From contig DMLG01000025.1 in NCBI GenBank assembly GCA_003453455.1, forward strand, positions 1 through 5,184: a DNA stretch of 5,184 nucleotides, in the 5' to 3' direction. The notes beneath the pieces were generated by a model. It saw nothing but the letters and a program-made list of their open reading frames with translations. It was not told the DNA's origin and made no database searches. This DNA comes from Clostridiales bacterium. Lineage in GTDB: Bacteria > Bacillota > Clostridia > UBA1381. A program made the translations under genes and the position numbers. Shown piece after piece: positions 1 through 5,184 of the stretch; position 1 is the first letter of the stretch; each line of letters opens with the position of its first letter.

Positions 1-110
1 AAAAACATCTCATAAAAATCACCCAGCCGATAAAACAATATGCAGTCAGGATATTGCTCTTTTGTTTCAAGATACCGCTGCATCATAGGCGACAATTTTT
101 CAGTCTGCAT
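1..110 (-). CDS. mutS: DNA mismatch repair protein MutS, N-terminal fragment (runs off left edge)
   Basis: MutS recognises mismatches and small loops in newly replicated DNA and recruits MutL. Only the first 36 codons are in the window. They read [20 protein letters not shown] followed by RLGDFYEMF, which is the start of MutS domain I. The mismatch-wedging Phe-X-Glu motif is present as F32-Y33-E34, equivalent to F36/E38 of E. coli MutS. The ATG at 110-108 is chosen because AGGAG (124-120 on the minus strand) lies 9 bases upstream and the length before the PMMQ motif is normal for the family. It is the third gene of a leftward operon, 24 bases after the YlbF-family gene, with no terminator or obvious promoter between them. 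The ATPase and clamp domains lie outside the window, so integrity of the gene cannot be judged. The identity is very secure for so short a piece because this N-terminus is highly characteristic. Confidence 0.93.
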   Translation of the reverse strand, partial: MQTEKLSPMMQRYLETKEQYPDCILFYRLGDFYEMF

Positions 111-134
111 AGTAAAACGCTCCTGTTTTTTTAA

Positions 135-512
135 TTAGTGGCAACCGCCGCAGGTTGAACAGTTATGTGTGCAGCCTTGCTGCTCACCCATAATATATAT
201 GTTTATAACATTGTTTACGCTGTTTACCAAATTGTCAAACTGCTTTTTTGCCTCAACATACTTTTTAATACTTTCCGATTTTTCAACCATTTCGGAAAAT
301 GCTTCATTATTCTTCTTTATTGCCTCTTCCTCACTGATTTTTCCGCCTTGGATTTCGCGTGCCAAATTTAATCTCTTTATATTAAAATCCGCAATAAGCT
401 GCTGTGCGTCGCTGTCCTCCTGCTGAACCTTTTCCGCAAGAGAAAGCGCCTCCATTTCCTTGCTAGCTTTAATCATTTCTCCAAGCTCGTGTGCTTTTTC
501 AATAATTGTCAT
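135..512 (-). CDS. YlbF/YmcA-family protein with C-terminal cysteine cluster
   Basis: This is a small (125 aa), charged, almost wholly helical protein resembling the YlbF/YmcA (RicF/RicA) family. In Bacillus subtilis, YmcA, YlbF and YaaT form a cytoplasmic complex that affects RNase Y-dependent mRNA processing and Spo0A-controlled development and carries [4Fe-4S] clusters. The tail reads GCTHNCSTCGGCH, with Cys at 114, 118, 121 and 124 (C-x3-C-x2-C-x2-C), suited to binding an Fe-S cluster or another metal. Placement directly after miaB and before mutS matches the ymcB-ymcA-mutS neighbourhood of Bacillus, here without cotE, which favours a YmcA-like role. An upstream in-frame ATG at 521 would add MKK, but AAAGGA abuts that codon directly and sits 9 bases before the ATG at 512, so 512 is preferred. 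Family membership is inferred from sequence character and context. Which paralogue it is (YmcA or YlbF) cannot be settled here. Confidence 0.82.
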   Translation of the reverse strand: MTIIEKAHELGEMIKASKEMEALSLAEKVQQEDSDAQQLIADFNIKRLNLAREIQGGKISEEEAIKKNNEAFSEMVEKSESIKKYVEAKKQFDNLVNSVNNVINIYIMGEQQGCTHNCSTCGGCH

Positions 513-521
513 TTTTTTCAT

Positions 522-527
522 TCCTTT
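522..527 (-). promoter_or_regulatory. Ribosome binding site of the YlbF-family gene (decides the start)
   Basis: The minus strand reads AAAGGA immediately before an ATG (521-519) and 9 bases before a second in-frame ATG (512-510). A Shine-Dalgarno element with zero spacing would not work, so the second ATG is the likely start. The same 9-base spacing is seen at mutS. The site begins just after the first base pairs of the miaB stop codon region (TAG at 530-528), so translation of the two genes is tightly packed and may be coupled. Confidence 0.7.
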
Positions 528-1943
528 CTAAACTAACTTTCCGTTTAAGCTCCAAGTATGAGCCTCTATAATTTTTACATCAACATATTTTCCTGTCAAA
601 ACTTTATCGCCTTTAAAGTTTACAATTTTGCCCGTATCGGTTCTGCCTTGCAGCATCTTTTCATTATTTTTACTTATGCCGTCAACCAAAACTGTATAAA
701 TCTTACCTACATAAGCCTCGTTTTTCCTTCTGGAAATCTCATTTTGTACCTCTAAGAGCCTATCAAAATTCTTGTGTATCTCCTCGTTTGTAAGTACAAA
801 ATCCAATTTTGCGGCAGGCGTTCCCTCGCGGCGCGAGTATATAAAGGAAAAAATCGTGTCAAACTCAACCTCTCGCAAAACATCAAGCGTATCCTCAAAA
901 TCTTCGTTTGTTTCTGTCGGAAATCCCACAATAACATCTGTCGAAAGGGCTATATCGGGTATTGCCGCCTTTACCTTTTTTATTTTTTCAAGATATTCTT
1001 CCTTTGTATATTTCCTGTTCATTTTGGAAAGTACAAGATTTGAGCCTGCCTGAAAAGGAAGATGAAGCTGATGACAGACTTTTTCACATTCTGCCATAGT
1101 TTTTATAAGCTTATCGCCAAAATCCTTCGGGTGCGATGTCATAAACCTGATACGCCTTACTCCGTCAATACCGTTTACCATACGCAAGAGGTCGGAAAAA
1201 TCACATTCTTTTTCTAAATCTTTGCCGTAGGAATTGACATTCTGCCCCAATAGGCAAATTTCCGAAACGCCGTTTTGCACCAAATCCCTTATTTCGGATA
1301 AAATCGCCTCCGGCTCACGGCTCCGCTCCCTTCCGCGCACATATGGCACTATACAGTATGAGCAAAAATTATTACACCCGTACATAATGCTTACCCAAGC
1401 TTTGTTTTGGGAGTCACGGAAAATCGGTAAATCTTCGCATATAGCTCCATCGGAATTTTCAACATCCGTTACTTTTTGCTTATTTTCCAGAACCTCGCAT
1501 AAAAGCTCAGGAAGTTTATAAAGTGCGTGCGTACCGAATATCAAATCGACATGATTATGAACCTTGCGTATTTTATCCGCCATATTTTCCTGCTGTACCA
1601 TACATCCGCAAAGACCTATTATAAGTTCCGGGCGGCTTTCCTTTATATGCCGCAAGATTCCAAGCCTTCCGTACACCTTGTCCTCCGCATTTTCACGCAC
1701 GGCGCAGGTGTTATATATAACCAAGTCCGCATCGTCTGCGCGGTCACAAAATTCATAACCTGCCTCGCATAGTATGCCGCGAATTCGCTCAGTATCATTT
1801 TCATTTTGCTGACAGCCATATGTTTCGGTATTGCAAAGCGGTCTTCTTCCATATTTTTTGCAAAAATCGTCATTTATTTTTTTTAGCCTGAAAAGAAATT
1901 CTGCCTGACGCATCTTTTGCTCTTCACTTATATAATTTGCCAT
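528..1943 (-). CDS. miaB: tRNA-2-methylthio-N6-dimethylallyladenosine synthase MiaB
   Basis: MiaB is a radical-SAM methylthiotransferase that converts i6A37 to ms2i6A37 in tRNAs reading UNN codons, using two [4Fe-4S] clusters. Numbering from a GTG at 1955 (475 aa), the N-terminal MTTase domain has its cluster cysteines at C48 (TYGCQQNE), C84 (NTCAVRENAEDKVYGRLG) and C118 (LCGCMVQQ). The radical-SAM motif is C194-x3-C198-x2-C201 (GCNNFCSYC), followed by IVPYVRGRERSR. A C-terminal TRAM domain covers about 412-475 and ends in the family-typical AHTWSLNGKLV. The NTCAVRENAEDK signature separates it from the related MtaB and RimO. I prefer the ATG at 1943 (471 aa), because GTGGGG lies 6 bases upstream, whereas the GTG has no well-spaced ribosome binding site. 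Length and domains are complete, and no cysteine is missing. It is the first gene of the operon with the YlbF-family gene and mutS. Confidence 0.97.
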   Translation of the reverse strand: MANYISEEQKMRQAEFLFRLKKINDDFCKKYGRRPLCNTETYGCQQNENDTERIRGILCEAGYEFCDRADDADLVIYNTCAVRENAEDKVYGRLGILRHIKESRPELIIGLCGCMVQQENMADKIRKVHNHVDLIFGTHALYKLPELLCEVLENKQKVTDVENSDGAICEDLPIFRDSQNKAWVSIMYGCNNFCSYCIVPYVRGRERSREPEAILSEIRDLVQNGVSEICLLGQNVNSYGKDLEKECDFSDLLRMVNGIDGVRRIRFMTSHPKDFGDKLIKTMAECEKVCHQLHLPFQAGSNLVLSKMNRKYTKEEYLEKIKKVKAAIPDIALSTDVIVGFPTETNEDFEDTLDVLREVEFDTIFSFIYSRREGTPAAKLDFVLTNEEIHKNFDRLLEVQNEISRRKNEAYVGKIYTVLVDGISKNNEKMLQGRTDTGKIVNFKGDKVLTGKYVDVKIIEAHTWSLNGKLV

Positions 1944-1949
1944 AGTTTG

Positions 1950-1955
1950 CCCCAC
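1950..1955 (-). promoter_or_regulatory. Probable ribosome binding site of miaB (decides the start)
   Basis: The minus strand carries GTGGGG six bases before the ATG at 1943-1941. It is a moderate anti-16S match. The purine-rich AGGAAG further upstream (1978-1973) is 17 bases from the alternative GTG start and falls at the predicted transcription start, so it is an unlikely ribosome binding site. The GTG at 1955-1953 therefore seems to be part of the binding site rather than the start codon. This is a spacing argument only. Confidence 0.45.
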
Positions 1956-1980
1956 AAAATAACAAGAAATTACTTCCTAT

Positions 1981-2009
1981 ATTTTATCATAAAATACAAA
2001 AAAAAACAA
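1981..2009 (-). promoter_or_regulatory. Predicted sigma-A promoter of the miaB operon
   Basis: On the minus strand, TTGTTT (2009-2004) is followed after 17 bases by TAAAAT (1986-1981). The -10 is preceded by TGA, giving an extended -10 (TGnTAAAAT). The -35 matches the consensus only in TTG, so the extended -10 probably compensates. Transcription would start near 1974, giving a leader of about 30 bases before the preferred miaB ATG. No operator or riboswitch-like structure is visible in so short a leader. The call rests on consensus matching in AT-rich DNA. Confidence 0.5.
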
Positions 2010-2016
2010 TATATAT

Positions 2017-2045
2017 TTGCCTTTTACGCAAAAAAATGATAGAAT
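2017..2045 (+). promoter_or_regulatory. Predicted sigma-A promoter of the metallophosphoesterase gene
   Basis: TTGCCT (2017-2022) is followed after exactly 17 bases by TAGAAT (2040-2045), which has an upstream TGA that forms an extended -10 (2037-2045). Transcription would start around 2052, immediately before the ribosome binding site, leaving a 5' leader of about 16 bases. It is arranged back to back with the miaB promoter, with only 7 bases between the two -35 elements. A shared upstream regulator could act on both, but no palindromic operator is evident. Confidence 0.55.
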
Positions 2046-2053
2046 AGCACTAA

Positions 2054-2060
2054 GAGGTGG
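2054..2060 (+). promoter_or_regulatory. Ribosome binding site of the metallophosphoesterase gene (decides the start)
   Basis: GAGGTGG lies 7 bases before the ATG at 2068-2070. This strong site fixes the start and rules out the in-frame TTG at 2017, which would put the start codon inside the predicted -35 element, upstream of the transcript. Confidence 0.85.
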
Positions 2061-2067
2061 ATATTTA

Positions 2068-2859
2068 ATGGATATTGGGCAAATTCTGGGCACTCGTGCG
2101 GGACTTACAGAGTACGCCGTAAGCTCGCAAAAATTACCGAATGGTTTTGACGGGTTTCGCATTGCACACATTTCTGACACTCATTCCCGACCTGCAAAAG
2201 GGATTTTTGAGCTTGTTGAAAGTGCAAATCCCGACATAATCTGCTTAACGGGCGATATGCTCCACGATGACGAAAAAGATACCGATGATTTTGAGTTGCT
2301 TTTTGATAACCTAATATCTGTCGCTCCCGTATATTTTGTTACAGGAAATCATGATGTATGGCGCGGTGATTTGGGAAAGTTTTTGCGGAAAACAGAAGAC
2401 CGCGGCGGCATTTTAATGGACTCAAAAATGAAAATTTTTGAGAGAAATGGGGACAGACTTGCTCTTTTTGGGATAGGTGACCCATTTTCAAAAATACCTC
2501 GCGTAATAGAAGAAAATATAAATTCGGAATTTTCAAAACTTCCGCAATTTGACGGGTACAAAATACTGCTTTTCCACAGAGCAAATCTTTTTGATAAAAT
2601 ATCTGATTTCGGCTTTGATTTAGTTTTATCAGGTCATATGCACGGCGGTCAAATCCGTGTGCCCCTGTTCGGAGGTGCATTTGCACCAACCTCCTCGATA
2701 CTTTCGGGAGATATGCTTTTTCCGAAATACACAGGCGGGAAATATGACTGTGGAAAAACTTCTATGATAGTAAACCGCGGCGCAAGCAATACGCTGCCAA
2801 TACCTCGCTTTTTTAATCCACCCGAAGTCGGAATTATTACACTAAAAAATAAGGCTTGA
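2068..2859 (+). CDS. Calcineurin-like metallophosphoesterase (YkuE/YaeI-like)
   Basis: This 263-aa protein belongs to the calcineurin-like binuclear metallophosphoesterase superfamily, which hydrolyses phosphomonoesters or phosphodiesters. All metal-ligand motifs are visible in order: D37-x-H39 (ISDTHS), G62-D63 (LTGDML), G93-N94-H95-D96 (TGNHDVW), H170 (LLFHR) and G189-H190-M-H192 (SGHMHGGQIRVPLFGG). The GHMHGGQ-RVP block is typical of the YkuE/YaeI group, some of whose members act on lipid-linked phosphate substrates. Unlike many members of that group, it has no N-terminal membrane segment or signal peptide, so it is probably cytoplasmic. It is a single-gene unit with its own promoter, divergent from miaB and convergent with rpoC, so the context says little about substrate. 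Its last codons form the 5' arm of the shared terminator. Superfamily and activity type are secure; the natural substrate is unknown. Confidence 0.93.
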   Translation: MDIGQILGTRAGLTEYAVSSQKLPNGFDGFRIAHISDTHSRPAKGIFELVESANPDIICLTGDMLHDDEKDTDDFELLFDNLISVAPVYFVTGNHDVWRGDLGKFLRKTEDRGGILMDSKMKIFERNGDRLALFGIGDPFSKIPRVIEENINSEFSKLPQFDGYKILLFHRANLFDKISDFGFDLVLSGHMHGGQIRVPLFGGAFAPTSSILSGDMLFPKYTGGKYDCGKTSMIVNRGASNTLPIPRFFNPPEVGIITLKNKA

Positions 2860-2879
2860 AAATTCAAGCCTTATTTTTT
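2844..2879. terminator. Bidirectional rho-independent terminator between the phosphoesterase gene and rpoC
   Basis: A perfect inverted repeat has 17-base arms (2844-2860 and 2863-2879) around a 2-base centre. The core AAGGCTTGA pairs with TCAAGCCTT, and in practice a loop of about 4 bases would form. The core is flanked by A-runs on one side and T-runs on the other, so each strand ends in a U-rich tract (TTATTTTTT). It serves both convergent genes: it begins 1 base after the rpoC stop codon on the minus strand, and it contains the last codons and the TGA stop (2857-2859) of the phosphoesterase on the plus strand. Confidence 0.93.
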
Positions 2880-2880
2880 G

Positions 2881-5184
2881 TTATTCGTCTATTTCCAGAC
2901 CGTCAACAGTAATATTGACATCTTTATATGCCGCCATACCCGTTCCTGCCGGGATAAGTTTACCGATAATGACATTTTCTTTAAGTCCCAAAAGTGGGTC
3001 AACCTTACCTTTTATCGCCGCATCTGTCAGAACCTTGGTAGTTTCCTGGAAGGATGCCGCTGACATAAACGAGTTTGTTGCAAGAGATGCCTTGGTTATA
3101 CCCAAAAGCACGCTTGAATAGGACACAAGATTTTCGCTTCCCTGCGCTTTCAGCTTTTCATTTACCTCTTCTACCTCAAATCTATCCACCATAGACCCGA
3201 TTAAGAGGTCAGAATCACCTGCATCGTCAATTCTTACCTTGCGGAGCATCTGCTTTGTGATAATCTCAACGTGCTTATCGTTAATATCAACACCCTGCAT
3301 ACGATAAGTTCTCTGAACTTCTCTTGTTATATAAACCTGAACTGCTTTTGGTCCGTTAATTCTCAGAATATCGCCAGGATATGCTGAACCCAAGGTAAGC
3401 TCTTCTCCCTTTTCGACAGTGTCGCCTGTTTCAACTCTTATAGTTGAGCCGTACGGTATAACATAAGTCTTTGCCTCGCCAAGCTCATCATTTGTTACAG
3501 TAACTTCGCGTCTGCGCTTAGCCTCAGACACAGTAACCTTTCCTGCTATTTCAGTCAGGATTGCAATACCCTTAGGCTTTCTTGCTTCAAACAATTCCTC
3601 AACACGCGGAAGACCCTGCGTAACGTCTGTACCGCCAGCAACACCGCCTGCATGGAAGTTTCTCATAGTAAGCTGTGTACCAGGCTCACCTATTGACTGA
3701 GCTGCAATAATACCTACTGCCTCGCCGACATTTACGAGTTTACCCGTTGCAAGGTTTACACCGTAACACTTAGAGCATACGCCGTTTTTAGTACGACAAG
3801 TCAGTACGCTTCTTATTTCAACAGACTCTATACCTGCTGCAATTATTGCATCTGCCTGCTCTTCTGTTATCAAATGGTCAGCAAGCGCCAAAACCTCGCC
3901 CGTCTTCGGATTTACTACATCATGAAGTGCTGTGCGTCCCACAATACGGTCTTTTAACGGCTCAATTACTTCGTTGCCGTCCTTGATAGCGCGTACAACT
4001 TCACCTTCCTGAACATGACAATCCTTTTCACGGATTATAACATCCTGCGATACATCAACCAAACGCCTTGTGAGGTATCCCGAGTCAGCTGTACGAAGCG
4101 CCGTATCAGTAAGACCTTTACGGGCACCGTGAGAAGATACGAAGTATTCCAAAACATTAAGACCTTCACGGAAGTTTGCACGGATAGGAATTTCTACCGC
4201 GCGTCCCTTTGTATCCGCCATAAGTCCGCGCATACCTGCCAGCTGTCGTATCTGATTTACGCTACCGCGGGCTCCCGAATCCGCCATCATAAAGATAGGA
4301 TTGAATTTATTCATATTCTCCATCATGGCATCGGTAACCTTATCGGTTGTTGCAGACCAGACTTTTATAACTTCGTTATAACGCTCCTCGTTTGTGAGCA
4401 TACCTCTTCTGTACTGCTTTGAAATTGAATCAATCTGCTTTTCGGCAACATCCAAAAGCTCCTGTTTCTTTTCAGGCACTTCGATATCGCTGACAGCAAC
4501 TGTCAAGGCGCCAAGTGTTGAATATTTATATCCTGTTGCCTTAATTAAATCAAGCACTTCTGCTGTCTTTGTTGTGTCGTGAACACGGATACATCTGTCA
4601 ATAATGTTTCCAAGCTGTTTCTTGCCCACAATGCCTGTTATTTCAAGATCAAGCATTGTGTCTGAACCCTCAGTTCTGTCCACATAGCCCAAATCCTGCG
4701 GAATATTCATATTGAATATTATTCTTCCGACGGTTGCATCGACAATTCTCTGATAAGTTTCCCCATGAACTGTCTTTTCACGCCTTACTTTAATCGGTGT
4801 ATGAAGTCCCACTGCACCGTTATAATATGCCAAAAGCGCTTCGTCTTCTGAGGTATAACAATGCGGACGCCATTCCTCTTCGGTATTTCTGCCTGCATAA
4901 TCCTTACCGCCGATTTCATCATCTTTTACAATTGTAAGGTAGTAAGAACCTAAAATCATATCCTGAGTCGGTACAGTAACGGGGTGTCCGTCCTGCGGTT
5001 TTAACAGGTTATTTGCAGAAAGCATCAAAAATCTTGCCTCAGCCTGTGCCTCTGGCGACAAAGGTACATGTATAGCCATTTGGTCGCCGTCAAAGTCAGC
5101 ATTATATGCCGTACAAACAAGCGGATGAAGCTTTAATGCGTGTCCGTCAACAAGTTTCGGCTCAAATGCCTGAATACCAAGTCT
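2881..5184 (-). CDS. rpoC: DNA-directed RNA polymerase beta' subunit, C-terminal part (start lies beyond right edge)
   Basis: RpoC forms, with RpoB, the catalytic core of RNA polymerase. The window holds 767 codons and the TAA stop; the frame is open to the right edge, so the N-terminal third (clamp, first zinc site, rudder) is missing. The fragment opens with [20 protein letters not shown]. The catalytic Mg-binding NADFDGDQ follows at residues 28-35 (bases 5080-5103), with Asp 30, 32 and 34. Further on are MADSGARGS (about 301-309), the bridge helix [20 protein letters not shown] (from 353), the second zinc site (C389, C463, C470, C473 in [11 protein letters not shown]), the trigger loop around [20 protein letters not shown], and the C-terminal block ending in [20 protein letters not shown]. 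The trigger loop runs straight on without the large insertion of E. coli, as expected for Gram-positive beta'. The gene ends 1 base from a terminator, so it is the last of its transcription unit. Confidence 0.99.
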   Translation of the reverse strand, partial: RLGIQAFEPKLVDGHALKLHPLVCTAYNADFDGDQMAIHVPLSPEAQAEARFLMLSANNLLKPQDGHPVTVPTQDMILGSYYLTIVKDDEIGGKDYAGRNTEEEWRPHCYTSEDEALLAYYNGAVGLHTPIKVRREKTVHGETYQRIVDATVGRIIFNMNIPQDLGYVDRTEGSDTMLDLEITGIVGKKQLGNIIDRCIRVHDTTKTAEVLDLIKATGYKYSTLGALTVAVSDIEVPEKKQELLDVAEKQIDSISKQYRRGMLTNEERYNEVIKVWSATTDKVTDAMMENMNKFNPIFMMADSGARGSVNQIRQLAGMRGLMADTKGRAVEIPIRANFREGLNVLEYFVSSHGARKGLTDTALRTADSGYLTRRLVDVSQDVIIREKDCHVQEGEVVRAIKDGNEVIEPLKDRIVGRTALHDVVNPKTGEVLALADHLITEEQADAIIAAGIESVEIRSVLTCRTKNGVCSKCYGVNLATGKLVNVGEAVGIIAAQSIGEPGTQLTMRNFHAGGVAGGTDVTQGLPRVEELFEARKPKGIAILTEIAGKVTVSEAKRRREVTVTNDELGEAKTYVIPYGSTIRVETGDTVEKGEELTLGSAYPGDILRINGPKAVQVYITREVQRTYRMQGVDINDKHVEIITKQMLRKVRIDDAGDSDLLIGSMVDRFEVEEVNEKLKAQGSENLVSYSSVLLGITKASLATNSFMSAASFQETTKVLTDAAIKGKVDPLLGLKENVIIGKLIPAGTGMAAYKDVNITVDGLEIDE

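Noticed and set aside
169..426. Plus-strand open frames opposite the YlbF-family gene, considered as a possible overlapping small gene
   Set aside because: They lie opposite a gene supported by a ribosome binding site, operon spacing and family character; their cysteine- and phenylalanine-rich products reflect the complement of Lys/Glu-rich codons.
1234..1521. Open frame of 95 codons on the plus strand inside miaB, and similar ones at 772-1053 and 1527-1772
   Set aside because: These are antisense to conserved MiaB domains; there is no promoter or ribosome binding site and the composition is low-complexity for a protein.
2017..2067. In-frame TTG-started extension of the phosphoesterase by 17 codons
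   Set aside because: It would start inside the predicted -35 element, while GAGGTGG lies at ideal distance before the ATG at 2068.
1956..2067. Possible riboswitch or attenuator in the intergenic gap
   Set aside because: The predicted leaders are only about 16 and 30 bases long and no stable hairpin is visible, only A/T tracts.
1977..2180. Open frame of 67 codons on the minus strand crossing the divergent promoter region
   Set aside because: It overlaps both predicted promoters and the start of the phosphoesterase gene, and ends in a run of hydrophobic residues encoded by an AT-rich spacer.
2339..2689. Open frame of 116 codons on the minus strand inside the phosphoesterase gene
   Set aside because: It is an antisense shadow of a gene with complete catalytic motifs, with no family resemblance of its own.
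4015..4422. Open frame of 135 codons on the plus strand inside rpoC
   Set aside because: It lies wholly antisense to the strongly conserved zinc-site and bridge-helix region of rpoC, has no convincing ribosome binding site, and its translation has no recognisable domain.

Overview
The window looks like chromosomal housekeeping DNA from a low-GC Gram-positive bacterium, most likely a member of the Clostridia. The support is its AT-rich composition, purine-rich ribosome binding sites (AGGAG, AAAGGA, GAGGTGG), a beta' subunit without the large proteobacterial trigger-loop insertion, and the miaB / YlbF-family / mutS gene order, which parallels the Bacillus ymcB-ymcA-cotE-mutS locus. The species cannot be named from the sequence alone.

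Layout from left to right. A leftward operon fills bases 1-1955. It is transcribed miaB (tRNA i6A37 methylthiotransferase), then a small YlbF/YmcA-family protein with a cysteine-rich tail, then mutS (mismatch repair), of which only the first 36 codons are inside the window. The genes are separated by about 15-24 bases, each of the two downstream genes has its own ribosome binding site 9 bases before the start, and no terminator lies between them. A gap of about 120 bases (1944-2067) carries two back-to-back extended -10 promoters, one for the miaB operon and one for a rightward gene. That gene (2068-2859) encodes a soluble calcineurin-like metallophosphoesterase with a complete set of metal ligands. 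It meets rpoC, which is transcribed leftward from beyond the right edge, at a perfect inverted repeat (2844-2879) that should terminate transcription in both directions. The visible rpoC part runs from just before the catalytic NADFDGDQ motif to the natural C-terminus.

The genes cover core information processing: transcription (rpoC), tRNA modification (miaB), probable RNA processing or developmental control (YlbF family) and DNA repair (mutS). I see no mobile element, CRISPR array, RNA gene, prophage or defence gene, and no sign of a previously undescribed system. The points most worth a second look are the C-terminal cysteine cluster of the YlbF-family protein beside an Fe-S tRNA-modifying enzyme, and the absence of the usual str-operon genes directly downstream of rpoC.
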